Counted from the stretch's first letter, positions 9,526 to 18,919 are shown. The stretch: 37,746 nucleotides of DNA from Thoreauomyces humboldtii (GCA_027596035.1 JADGJA010000139.1:1-37746); one strand, 5' to 3'. Numbers and translations: made by a program. Notes: generated by a model from the letters alone, not told the origin.

Positions 9526-11424
9526 TTAAGTAGATAGATCGTCGATAGCCTTCATAGCCTCCGCACCAAAGCTGGTAGGCAAGCGCTTACATCCGAGTTC
9601 ATGAGCTGGCAGTTCTCGGCGAATGCTTCCTAAAAGACGGTTAATATAATTTCTGGTCAGGGGAAAAGCCAATATGCTACGGAGAGAAACAGCCTTGGTA
9701 AAACTCACCATCATCCTTGATCAGTGAGGCCGGTTCCTTTTTTTCTTGCGGGCCGTTCCTGACGAACAGTAAGTAGATGGCCGCGCAAGCTCCGACGATC
9801 TTCCATGTATCTGGACCGTTCGAGTGGTCATCGGCAGGAATGTAAACCGAGCCTCCTCCATGAGAGACGATTTGCCACTGCGCGGCCTGCTCCTGCGCGC
9901 GCCGCTGCTGCTGTGCCCGCTGTTCCGCAGTTGCCCAGTACACTACGAGTGGGAGCAGCACCGCAAGAACATCTTTCCAATTTGAAACCTGGACTACCCA
10001 CTTGAGAAAGGCGATGAGTCTTTGTGCCTCTATTTCTAGCAGCCATGGCGGACTTAATGGTGTTGGGGCAAAGAGATCTGCTCGGGAGCTCAGTTAGCCT
10101 TTTGCGAGCATCGGATGGTCTGGCGGACGCGGAAAACCGCTCTACCTTCATCGAGAACGCCAGCCGCAGCGCATTGGCGGCGTCGGAGCTCACGAATATC
10201 TGAGCTGAGTTGCTGACCATCCTTATTCGCCTGGATCTTGCGTTAATTTTCAGGCGAAAAAGTCATCACAGGCAATAAAACCCGTACCTTTGGGGCCTTT
10301 GCTTGGCGAACCAGGAATTCCGCTCGCCGGATCGCGAGGCGTTCTTTAGTCGTCGGCAAGCGGAAGATCTCCTGCGACTGCTCGCTCTCCGTTTCCACAA
10401 AATCTTGGATCTTTATGGACTTTATTGCGTCGTCCAGCGTGAGCTGGATCCAGGGCCCGAGTAGTGAGAAACGCTCGGGTTGACTGTTCACGAACACTTC
10501 CTCTAGCGCCTCGGACCGCGGTTCGAATCCCATGGCCAGGAGCAGCTCGCGTCCTTTCTTGGAAGCGATTATGGACGATGTGACTGTAGGGTCGGACGCG
10601 CGGACCCGCGACCACTCGGGGTTGCAGGTGCTTGCGCGACCAAGAGGGTCATGGCTGCCATCGGTTTGTGGAGCCGTTGGCTGTACCCGCAGGCCGGAGA
10701 GGTAGGTGCCCATTATTGATGAAAGACTCGATAGGCATTGGCGCACGGTGCTAGCCCCGTTGCTTGCGACTATGCTCTTGATACCAGCGCGGATCGTTTC
10801 CTTGAAGTCAGAGAAGCTGAGCTCAAAAGCCATCGCCTCGTCGGTCAGATCTTTCCAAAGTGCGTTGAACTCGTCGTGGTGCTCCGCGTGGACGAAATGA
10901 GCGAGCTTCCGAAAAGGAGACAATAAGGTCAATTGCATTGCGTGGCGTACTCCGCTAACCCGGCACAGAAGGATTGCCCTCACCTCATGAAACAACGTGT
11001 TCTTGACGTCCTCGTACTCGACAAAAGACATGTGCGCGTTCCCCTGCTTCTCCGTTCTCGGGTTCCGAAGGCAAACGTAGATCTCGTGACGCTCGCCGCC
11101 CCGGAAGGTTTTGTGGAAGCCCCAACAGTCGACATGATTGCCATTCATCAGATCCTTCTTGTCCCGAGTGACATCGTACTCGCCAAGAATGTGCGCTGTC
11201 CATTTTCGATGGCGCATTACCGCAAGAACTCCCGGATCGCTAGACAGGCGACGCAGAAGATGCGCCGCGTACTTTTCCGACGCCGATTCTGTGTAAGAAC
11301 AAGCTTTAGACCTGACTGACAAAAATCAAAATACGGTTTGCACGTGGCGCTGCATCTTACCGCTCTCCCAAACTCCTTCCAACGGTCTGACCTCCAGAAA
11401 CCCAGTGAATTTAAATTCGCCCAT
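9526..11424 (-). CDS. WLM-domain metalloprotease with PUB-like domain and two C-terminal membrane segments
   Basis: Six exons: 11424-11361, 11288-10984, 10905-10288, 10230-10146, 10077-9709, 9629-9526 (about 514 residues). Start MGEFKFTGFLEVRPL is chosen because exon 1 (GT at 11360, AG at 11289) joins in frame to the WLM domain. Splicing out 10906-10983 joins ..TLFHE to LAHFVHAEHHDEF, giving the HExxH(x5)H zinc site of WLM (Wss1-like) proteases. A PUB-like segment follows (SDPTVTSSIIASKKGRELLL..GFE), a module that in relatives binds p97/Cdc48. The C-terminus has two hydrophobic segments (VLAVLLPLVVYW and WKIVGACAAIYLLFV) flanking an Ala/Gln/Arg-rich stretch. Wss1-type enzymes act on SUMO/ubiquitin or DNA-protein crosslinks; membrane anchoring would be unusual. 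Exons 4-6 are less certain than 1-3. Confidence 0.75.
10906..10983 (-). other. In-frame 78-nt intron inside the HExxH motif of the WLM protease
   Basis: Donor GTGAGG follows CAT GAG (His-Glu); acceptor CGGAAG precedes CTC GCT CAT (Leu-Ala-His). A branch-like TTGACC is present. The length is a multiple of three with no stop, so retention would insert 26 residues between HE and LAH without breaking the frame. Confidence 0.8.
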
Positions 11425-11773
11425 TTAGATCTACAAAGCTACAGTACAAGCGACGCCCGGAAACCGCAGCTCGGCCCATTATTATATGCTCTCAACTATA
11501 CAGCTTTGAAAGAACTCGCTTGCCGCAATTCTCAGACAGAGGGGGCCGAAACCGCTTTCACCTATATATATCCCATCTATCGCCGTCAATCGAAACGCGG
11601 CGGAAACCGGCGGACTCCGCGGAGCCACAGATCGGGGATTTGAGCGCACGAACAAGGACCCACTTGATGTCCTTCATGAGGGTTATGTGCTCTGCAACAC
11701 TTGCTCAGCACCTAGCAGAGGCCGTGACTTAACAAATACCACCAGAATCGCTTCATTCTAAACCTTTAGCTAC
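11425..11773. promoter_or_regulatory. Shared divergent promoter region
   Basis: The region lies between the divergent WLM protease gene (start 11424) and the small membrane-protein ORF (start 11774). A plus-strand TATATATAT lies at 11563-11571, about 200 nt before the latter start; ATTATTATATG near 11480 is another AT-rich box. CGGCGGAAACCGGCGG repeats occur near 11598-11613. Confidence 0.4.
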
Positions 11774-12139
11774 ATGGACGCTGGCGCGCTCACTTTGGGA
11801 CAGCACCTCGGTCAGCTGTATCGAAATGTCAAGCAGTTTGCGCTCGACCACCCCATCCTCTTGCTCTTGATGTTGCTTCTTCTGGACTCTTTCACTGGGA
11901 ATCCCTTCACAGACAGCCAACCGGATGGGAGCTCGTCAACAGGCCTTACGTATGAGCGTGTCGAACACTATCTGCGCGGAAAGAAAGTGTTGTCGGATAC
12001 GCTCCGGCCTGAAGACGGCCACCGGGTGGTGCACTTGGAAGCCGGTGATGGACTTTTAGGGGATATGATCAAGTTTTACGAAAGATACTCGTCCATGGTT
12101 CTGCCAGTCCGCCTCGCAGGAGCTATCGGGTCTGACTAG
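11774..12139 (+). CDS. Small putative membrane protein, unidentified
   Basis: An ATG at 11774 opens 121 codons ending TAG. The N-terminus (about 28 residues) is followed by one strong hydrophobic helix, ILLLLMLLLLDSF, and a soluble tail with RVEHYLRGKKVLSDTLRP and GHRVVHLEAGDG, giving the look of a single-pass or signal-anchored protein of the endomembrane system. A TATA-like box lies about 200 nt upstream. Its last 84 nt overlap, tail to tail, the end of the minus-strand pseudogene at 12056-13052. An alternative C-terminus through splicing near GACTTTTAG (about 12052-12060) is possible. I do not recognise the family. Confidence 0.5.
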   Translation: MDAGALTLGQHLGQLYRNVKQFALDHPILLLLMLLLLDSFTGNPFTDSQPDGSSSTGLTYERVEHYLRGKKVLSDTLRPEDGHRVVHLEAGDGLLGDMIKFYERYSSMVLPVRLAGAIGSD

Positions 12140-13052
12140 CGTGGCCAACGGGAAGAGCTTGCGCACCGCGCGGTGGGGACGGTCAAGGTACTTGTCCCAC
12201 TTTCCGTCAGCAAGAATGTCAGTCCGATCGAATACGCAGGCATCGTCCTCCCAGATTGGAAAGATCTCCGTCACGGAGTGTTGGATCCCCTTTCGATGCT
12301 ACAGGGCTTGGCGAAGCGGACGGACGGTGATTTGCGGGTTGCCAAGCTCTTTGGTGAGCACCGAAGGCACTCCCCGCATGTAGAGGTTCGTGGTGCCATC
12401 AACGCTCCGGCTAGGATCCGTTTTCGAAAGGTCCGGGAGGATAGGCAGGAGGGTACGAATGCGCTGCTCAGCGCTCGTGCGTACCGCATCGATGAGATTG
12501 ACCCGTTCCTTCGTGTAGTCCATGACGAAACCTAAACGTCTCAGAGATACGTCACTTCCCTTGTCAACCTTGAATGATGACAGAGTCATGAAGTACCATC
12601 GTAGACCCTCCTAAATCTCGCGTCGGTGTAATCCAGTAGAGCCCTGACGGGTGACAGGATCCAAGCCCTCTCATGACTAGCATAAGCCGCCAGCGTTTCC
12701 CCGAACCCTTCCTGGACAGAAAACTCCACGAGAACTCGCAGTCGTGACAAAGCTCGACGATCATCGTCTTGATGCCTTGCGGCATGGTCCTTTCGCCTCG
12801 CTGCAGATCGATGGTCCGACTAAACTGCCATTTCTTGATCGTCTGCTTGCTCGCGGAAGCGGCGGCCAGAAGCACCTTCGGAACCCAGTCCGAGTTCCGA
12901 AGGAAAGCGAAAAAGTTGCGCAGACGAGTTAGAGCAGCCTGCCATGTCCAGTGAAGGTCCTTTACGAAAAAGAAGTGATCGCCGAACGACATGATGTCAA
13001 TGTAGAGCACTCTGGGCTTGATGCCCGAGGTTGCTCTTGTGCTGATGACCAT
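12056..13052 (-). pseudogene. Decayed gene resembling a PIN-like (asteroid/FEN-type) nuclease domain
   Basis: Read on the minus strand from MVISTRATSGIKPRVLYIDI. Three frames carry coding-like sequence in succession: first to about ..MIVELCHDCEF (12735), then VQEGFGETLAAYASHERAWI to about 12600, then WYFMTLSSFKVDKG onward to 12056. The last frame is itself cut by a TAG at 12297-12299. The pattern of an early IDI strand, a helix with SASKQTIKKW, PQGIKTMIVELC, then ETLAAYA..AWILS recalls PIN-like domains of the asteroid type, where an acidic DD precedes TLAAYA; here that pair is missing. Without introns explaining the shifts, two frameshifts and a stop make it a pseudogene. Identification is tentative. 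Confidence 0.5.
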
Positions 13053-13929
13053 TGGTTGGAATAAGATGGGGTATGAAGGGAACGAGTGAGCTTTGGGTGA
13101 GATGTCAAAGGTACTCCGAGAGCAGCAAAACATCTCCCTCCCCCCTCCCCCCCGCTTGACCGCTTCCTGCTTGACGCTGGCAGAGCAGCAGCAGCCGCAG
13201 CGGCGAAGGGCTTTTCCGACAGCGTTCCTTTGTCTCTCTCGTCGTAGTCTCTCGTCCCCTTTCTTCGGGGCAAGACCAGATGAATGGCACGCCATCATCA
13301 TCGTCGTCATCATCATCATCATGAGAAGCGGGTCTCTCCTTTTTCTCTTTTTTTCCGCATTCTCTGGTTTCCCCTCTGAGCACCGTGTAAATTTGTTGAC
13401 TCCGTTAGCAGGCACTTGGAACATTGTTCGAGCTGTTTGGCCAACAAACTGACCAGCCGCAGGTGCAAGACTTCCACTCGAGTGCCACCAGTGGGCTCTT
13501 GGCTTTTCTCTAATACGGACATTTTTCTTCACGAGAGTAGGTCTTCGTCGTTCTGCATTTTCGACAGACTTGATCGCGAATCTTCAGATTCCGCTGGCCA
13601 CGGTGTGATGCTACATGTTGTGGCGGGTGCGCTATTCACCTACCAGACGCCACAGCATCCCACGTCAAGGCCACACGGAGGCCGTCACGTAGATGAAGCC
13701 TCCTTGTTGCTATTTTTGGTGTATTGTGGAGATACTGAGCGCAGCGTTCATTCATGTGAGGAAAGCGCCTCACAAGCCACGTCTCGTCTACGAGGTTCGG
13801 GCCACCAATCAGCTGGATTAAACAGGATGAATCATTGATAAAATCCTCTGCCGACCACCTCCCCTTAGCGCGTTCGTCAAGCCGCGTTCATCTCGCCCCG
13901 CATTCCATACCAGCAGCACAAACATTAAG
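13053..13929. other. Intergenic region upstream of the secreted-protein gene
   Basis: No supportable gene. It contains an imperfect (CAT)n microsatellite and a pyrimidine-rich stretch (CCCTCCCCCC) near 13139-13153. The 100 bp before 13930 is C-rich and lacks an obvious TATA box. Confidence 0.5.
13293..13322. repeat. (CAT)n microsatellite
   Basis: About ten imperfect CAT triplets with two CGT interruptions. Confidence 0.8.
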
Positions 13930-14347
13930 ATGAAGATTTCGCTCGCACTCTTCGCTGCCGTTGCTCTCTCCACCGCCGTGTCGGCCGCTACCGTCGCTGA
14001 AACTCTTCCGGCCGGATCTACCTGGGTCGTGGGTCCCGACGGCAACTCGGAGATCCAAACCTCCAACGAGGCAAGAGTGTTCCCGGTTCCCGGCGGAACC
14101 TGGGTGTTCATCGCTTCCTCTCCCTCTCCTACGGAGCTCGAGCGTCGTCGCGTTGCGTCCCCAAAGACAGCAGGTGCTGCCGAGGCGGAGGTTAATGTCG
14201 AGTCTCGCAAGTACGTATCTCTCGAAGCATAAGCGCAACTATAGACGAAAGCTGACTTTCCGTTGCTTTTCCGCTTTCAGGTTTGGTGGTCGCATCTTGA
14301 GTGTTGCCCTTCCCATTTTGAAGGGGGTCACGGCCAAGGAGAACTGA
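13930..14347 (+). CDS. Small secreted protein with a basic amphipathic C-terminus
   Basis: Two exons, 13930-14210 and 14281-14347, give 115 residues. The N-terminus MKISLALFAAVALSTAVSA is a textbook signal peptide with a likely cut after Ala-Ser-Ala type residues near 19-20. The mature part is small, has no cysteines, and contains GSTWVVGPDGNSEI and PVPGGTWVFIAS. Basic runs RRR (about residue 73) and SRK (about 94) could be Kex2-type sites; the second precedes a C-terminal peptide FGGRILSVALPILKGVTAKE that would form an amphipathic helix. The intron (GTACGT..TTTCAG, branch CTGAC) falls exactly at that SRK codon. Family unknown; an effector-like or peptide-precursor role is a guess. Confidence 0.75.
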
Positions 14348-14551
14348 GGTTTGCGTATGAAAGTCATGCCAAACCAACAGCTTGAGTCGAGCAAATGCTC
14401 CCTTTGTTTCTTGTTTAATATGATACCAATTAGTGCTGATGTTGCACGTTCTGTCTTCAACATTGTGCGTTTGTATGCGCTTAAGTCGTTGACAGACATA
14501 GTAAGCCAGGTTCTCTACGCCCTTTCAATCATCCAGATCGTAGAATAGCAT

Positions 14552-15454
14552 TCACAGCAGAGAGTTCTTTTCCATCTTCTTGATAAGGGATATGAAAGCA
14601 TTCATCGGAAAACCTGCATTCTCGAGTCAGGAGAGCTCATATCATATCATAACTGTTGTTCGGCGCTGACACTTGCCAACTACGTTCCAGGAACATCCAG
14701 AAATCTGGGAAATGAAAGCCGCCCCTAGTCCCTGGTAGCCGTAGGCGCCGGCTTTGTCCCTACGTTGACCAAGGATCAGCCTCCCAATCGCGAGGAAACC
14801 TCTCCGCCGCCGCAAAGGACAGGTATGCTCACATGGGTTCCCCTGTCGCTACATAAGCCTCGAAAGCCTCCACGTCGATGGGATCCATGGTCACGCGTGT
14901 AGTAACGACTGTCGTTTCGCAAGCATTACCGCAGAAAACAGCCACAGCGGTCAGGACATCATGATCGCGTCCAGCGAGAGACGACAGCATCTGCAAGGCG
15001 TGCGCAGCGTCTCGCGGCTTCTCCAACACCGTGCCGTCCAAGTCGATGACTGTATCGGAAGATATGGTGACTTGAGCGGGATCCGTACGATGGGAATGCA
15101 CTTGTGTGCCTTTGGCGCGCGCCGTGGCCAGGACGTACGCAGACGGAGTGGTAGCACTCTGTCAGATGTTTTAAAGAAAGCGCTCTGAGTAGACATACAC
15201 ATCGAATGGCATCCATGCATTTAGGAAAAGAGACCTTGTCGAGGTCTTCCGCGAAGGTTGAAGGCTGCACTGTGAACCGGACGCCCTGTAGACGAGGAAG
15301 TGGTCAAACGAAGAGCGGGGTTGCGGGTTTGCGGAGATTGGTAACAATAGACGTGGACCGGTACCAACGTGGTCAAGATGTCTGCCCTCCGCGGCGAAGC
15401 CGAGGCCAGGACGACTGTGTGAGAGTTCAGCTTTGCTATTGCTGGTAGCGGCAT
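14552..15454 (-). CDS. Maf-family nucleotide pyrophosphatase
   Basis: Five exons: 15454-15365, 15285-15235, 15158-14833, 14759-14677, 14613-14552 (203 residues, the usual Maf length). Motifs in order: VVLASASPRRADIL (N-terminal substrate loop), FAEDLDK, ISSDTVIDLDGTVLEKPRD (catalytic Asp region), LAGRDHDVLTAVAV, EAYVATGEPMDKAGAYGYQG and NVVGFP. Maf enzymes hydrolyse non-canonical or modified nucleoside triphosphates to monophosphates, cleaning the pool; the protein is cytosolic. The start ATG at 15454 places MPLPAIAKLNSHT before the motif; an upstream in-frame extension lacks an ATG. The last intron is GC-AG. The gene is divergent from the UBA gene at 15706. Confidence 0.88.
14614..14676 (-). 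other. GC-AG intron in the Maf gene
   Basis: GTTG|GCAAGT...AATGCAG|GTTTT. Using the GC donor restores NVVGFP, the conserved end of the family; no GT donor nearby does. A branch-like CTGAC lies 14-18 nt before the AG. Confidence 0.8.
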
Positions 15455-15570
15455 CTCAAGATGGTTGGCGAGTGCAAAGTCCGCGCAATGGAAAGGGTCG
15501 AGCACTTTGTGAGATCACGGCCTTGAGTCACCCACTCGACGTTCCGAGAGGACTGCAAACCCTTAAGCGA

Positions 15571-15581
15571 CCCTAACCCTA
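15571..15581. promoter_or_regulatory. Telobox-like motif in the Maf/UBA divergent promoter
   Basis: CCCTAACCCTA lies in the 251-bp gap between the divergent start codons at 15454 and 15706. In fungi such double TTAGGG motifs can bind Tbf1/Taz1-type factors at promoters. It might be chance. Confidence 0.4.
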
Positions 15582-15705
15582 GCAGATGCCCGGCTCCGTC
15601 CCTTCACCTCGACCTTGTACAATCCGAATTCTAGTTCACCTCACGTATCACATCTAGACACAGATAGTACCCCCGCTCCTGTTTTTGGGACACACTGCTG
15701 TAGCC

Positions 15706-16576
15706 ATGGCCGACGATCATTTCGCAGGGCAGGTCAAGATCCTGCAGAACATGGCAAGTCCACTACTTACCTTTCCTGCTTCGACCTCCAACGATTGCTT
15801 GTAAAGTCCTGACCTGGTTTCGTCCTGCCACGCAGGGCTTTCCAGATGAAGAGCAGAACCGAGCTGCCCTGTTTAAATCCAAGGGAAAGATCAATTCCGC
15901 CATCGAGCTCATTGTCTCGGGAGCAGACCTCACGCCCACCCCCGAAGACTCCAACCACTCCATCCTCACCTCGTTCGATCCGCTCGCGTCCTCCCCGCAA
16001 CGAGGAAGCGCGGGGTCCGCACCCAGAAGCCCGCAGACACCCCAGATTCCAACGTTAAAGTTCAAGCCCCTGGGCGTCCCAGAGCAGCACAAGATATTCA
16101 TCCTGCACCAGATGGGTTTCCGTCAGGAAGGAAAGAGCAGAGACGCTCTGCACCGGACAAAGTGGGATGTGGAGGCCGCTGCGACCCTTCTGCTGGACAA
16201 GAATGACGAGCTGGACGAACGGTTCGATTGCATCAACGCGCCGGCGGCCGAGTTTGCAGCTCCGGGTGGGAGTGGCGTTGGAGGAGGAGCGGGCTGGACT
16301 GACCTGCAGGGATTAGGATCAGTGGCGTGGAAGCCCACCCAGGTACCAACTCCAGCTTCCGCCTTCCACCTCAAGGCACCGCAGCCTACCCCCGTTGCCC
16401 CTTACCGGACAGGACCTCCCGCCAGATCCGACGCCGGTAAACCCACATATGCGCCACTCCATCTGCCACCGCATCCGGGCGGTTACACACCACAGCAGTC
16501 CGTGCCGCAGGCACAACCTACACCGCCCGCGGATCCTTTTGAGGATCCTTTTGGTGACGATTTCAGAATCCAGTGA
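15706..16576 (+). CDS. Protein with two UBA-like domains and DPF motifs
   Basis: Exon 1 15706-15753, exon 2 15836-16576 (262 residues). The first UBA-like domain spans residues 9-45 (KILQNMGFPDEEQNRAAL..NSAIELIVSG) with the conserved MGF loop split by the intron; the second is at about 128-165 (ILHQMGFRQEGKSRDAL..VEAAATLLL). UBA domains bind ubiquitin. A Ser/Pro-rich linker separates them, and the tail is Pro-rich, ending DPFEDPFGDDFRIQ. Tandem DPF motifs are the classical ligand of the AP-2 appendage, so a role in ubiquitin-dependent endocytosis or sorting is a reasonable inference, not shown. ATG at 15706 has a good context (AGCCATGG). The intron uses a GC donor. Confidence 0.8.
15754..15835 (+). 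other. GC-AG intron in the UBA gene
   Basis: AACATG|GCAAGT...CCACGCAG|GGCTTT joins the M and GF of the UBA MGF loop in frame. The intron contains a stop (TAA) in the reading frame and a CTGAC branch site. Confidence 0.82.
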
Positions 16577-16711
16577 CTGGCGTTGACCGCTGCTGGGAGA
16601 CACGCGTGTTTTTGGTGGGTCATCTTATTCTTGTATCAATGCACATATACACTCTGCACATCCATTATGGAATTGCTCCTTCCGTTGGGGTTCAGACTCT
16701 CTTGGAACTGG

Positions 16712-17974
16712 TCACTGGCGAACGTGACGCGGTATCTCGCACTCGTGTAGTATGCTGAGGTTAAGGGTTCGAATCATCTCGGCCACCACCACTTCTCGCG
16801 TGGCATTCAGGTATTCTTGCGTTTTCGTCAACCCGTATTCCACGGCCAAGGACGGCGGTACCAGCATGGATGTCGTCCTCCTTAGGGGTATTCGCATGCA
16901 CGTCAGCGTTGCAATCGACGAAGCAGTGAATACTAATCACGCACTACCCACCCTTTCGCGGAATCAGTGCTGACCTTTGCAAGTGCCTCTCGAAGAGAGT
17001 CTCCGAGTGCTTGTCGCTCGGGGATGGACATCAATACCACTAGCTCGTCGGCAGCATCAGCGTCCAGAAACGGTGACGGCGACGCTTTTGCTATCTCGGA
17101 TAGGATGACGGATCGACTGAAAGCGACGAACTCTTCCTCAGGCCGTCAGCTCAACATGCTCCGCCTTCAGGCTTTTCGTACTTCAGTTACGTCTCTCTCA
17201 CCGGTATAGAAAAAGCAGATCCGGAGACTGCCTACGAATGCCACAGTCGGCATCTTCTGATTGCTCGACGAGACCGATTGGGGCGTTCCTAGTGATGTGG
17301 AGACTCCTCCATCCAGCCGTACCGCCAGCTCAGCGGCCTGGAGAATCACATCTCTTGGAAAGTCCGGACATATCAGTTCTACGAGGTGGTGGTATTCGGT
17401 AGCTGTGTACGACGCGGCTGACGGAACGTATGACCGAGAATGTCAGCCGCAAACTTCCTCCGTCCTCTGAAAGACAGACCGTATGGGCGCATGACTCACC
17501 AGTCCTTCCGCTCAGCACATCAGCGAAACGGTCGCAAAAGTCGAGTCGGTTGCGCGGCGTAGCCCGTACGTACTCGTATTCCCGCAGGAGGGTATTCGTC
17601 CCTCGTCGGACGCTGTCGAAACTGGTAACAAAGTGAGTATAGCCTCTCGGTAAAGGGGGCGGCGGGTGAAGACGTACTATTCGGAAAGGTACTTTGCGGG
17701 CTTATCGGGACGATCTTCTAACAGACGGCTAAGGGCGTCCTGTTCAAGTTCCAAGTGATAAGAATCGAAGCCTGGGAGAATCCGCTGACAAAGATCCGCA
17801 CCTCAAGATACGTAGTGATGTTGTGTTTTTCTGGTGGCAGTGGCGATGTTAGGGTCCTCAGGCTTCGTGATAATTCAAAGAAGGATGTGGTTTCGTGAGA
17901 TGCTCACCCAGGTAAGCTTTACTCGAAGCTTCCAGGAGCTTTATGTCTTTTGGATCAATGCCTGTCGTTGCCAT
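16712..17974 (-). CDS. CSTPP1/C11orf49-like protein (tubulin polyglutamylase complex regulator family)
   Basis: Seven exons: 17974-17908, 17830-17802, 17739-17678, 17621-17500, 17402-17202, 17132-16952, 16877-16712 (275 residues; human CSTPP1 is about 330). Segments that match the family as I recall it, in order: AYLEKHNITTYLEDALSRLL, EYFDSVRRGTNTLLREYEYV followed by RATPRN, EYHHLVELICPDFP, and a Phe-Tyr-x-Glu-Phe stretch. In animals CSTPP1 is a centriolar-satellite protein that regulates the tubulin polyglutamylase complex. An insert of about 25 residues (TSLGTPQSVSSSNQ region) is not in the animal version. All joins keep phase, and short exons with GT..AG borders are convincing. Function in a fungus is unknown; the family call rests on memory, without alignment scores. 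Confidence 0.65.
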
Positions 17975-18269
17975 AGCCCTTGCCAAAATCCCTATCCTGT
18001 CCACCGAGACTATCTGGCCGTCATAGACTGTCGTCCGTTCAAGGAATCGTCTGTTGAGCAGGCGTGCGCTGTGAAATCGGTGGGGAGGTGTTCGACTGCC
18101 CAGCGGTGCCTGTTTGATTGCGCGTCTCGATCAACGACGCGCTCGGACCTTCTCTCATCGGCCACTTTGGCCACTGGAGAGATCAACCATTACACACCTC
18201 CCCTTCAGAAAACCAGATTCCCACCCACAACACAACCGTAATATTCCTTTTCCAACAACAGCCGCAGCA

Positions 18270-18919
18270 ATGGTATGTTCACTTCCTAACACAAGTGAGA
18301 GTTCCTTTGCCTCCTCTCAACTCTCACTTTCACTTCCAGTCGTACGAAGGCAGCATGCGCCTCCTCCCCACCCGCCAATCCTCCACCACCAACAGCATCG
18401 CGGAAGCCGGACGCGGGACAGAGTACGGCGTTCATGACACCCTTCGCCAGGGTCTCAAGAGCATCCGAGGCGAGGTCGTGGCGCGGCACCCCGTCGACGA
18501 GATTGACTCCCAGTGGAAGCAAACCCAGGAGCAGTTGAAGATGACAATGCAGCGTCAGACTTTTGGACTTCACGCTCCTCTGCGTCTGCAGATGGAGAAG
18601 GTGCTCATCAACCAGGTTAGCGTGGTCCTGCTCGTTATATAGAGCACGTGAAGGAAGAGGAGACTGAAACCCGGTGCCCACTAGGTCCGTCGGATCCCTG
18701 TTCTTCCCACACGAAACCTCGGATTGGAAATCCTGGAAGGACGGGATACGACCATTGACTACGAGGACTTCTTGGGCGGTCAGTTAGAGAGACATCGGGT
18801 TCTTGACAAGTTTATTCGCTCACTGATCTGCATGATACTTCGTAGACCCAAGCATGCCCACTGACATGATGGATCCACATGCCGCCATGGAGCGTGCTCT
18901 CGGTCTCGGACCGATCTGA
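18270..18919 (+). CDS. ump1: Proteasome maturation factor UMP1/POMP
   Basis: Exons 18270-18272, 18340-18615, 18685-18778, 18846-18919 (148 residues, typical for the family). The first coding exon is only the ATG, followed at once by GTATGT. Conserved features: RLLPTRQ, YGVHDTLRQGLKSI, the HPVDEIDSQWKQTQ stretch, LKMTMQRQTFGLHAPLRLQM, and the tail IPVLPTRNLGLEILEGRDTT, DYEDFLGDP. UMP1 is a short-lived chaperone that holds half-proteasomes together until the 20S core closes and is then its first substrate. All four exons join in phase. The context gives no clue to regulation. Confidence 0.93.

Noticed and set aside
10525..10545. GGTTCGAATCC, a perfect tRNA B-box word
   Set aside because: It lies inside the WLM protease coding exon (GFEPRSE on the minus strand); no A box or acceptor stem could be built around it.
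12173..12535. Plus-strand ORF of 120 codons
   Set aside because: Shadow of the minus-strand PIN-like pseudogene, which has the more protein-like composition and contiguous context.
13416..13838. Plus-strand ORF of 140 codons
   Set aside because: No motif, Ser/Cys/His-rich random-like composition, no splice partners.
16761..16780. GGGTTCGAATCATC, tRNA T-loop-like
   Set aside because: Part of the last exon of the CSTPP1-like gene; no cloverleaf partners.
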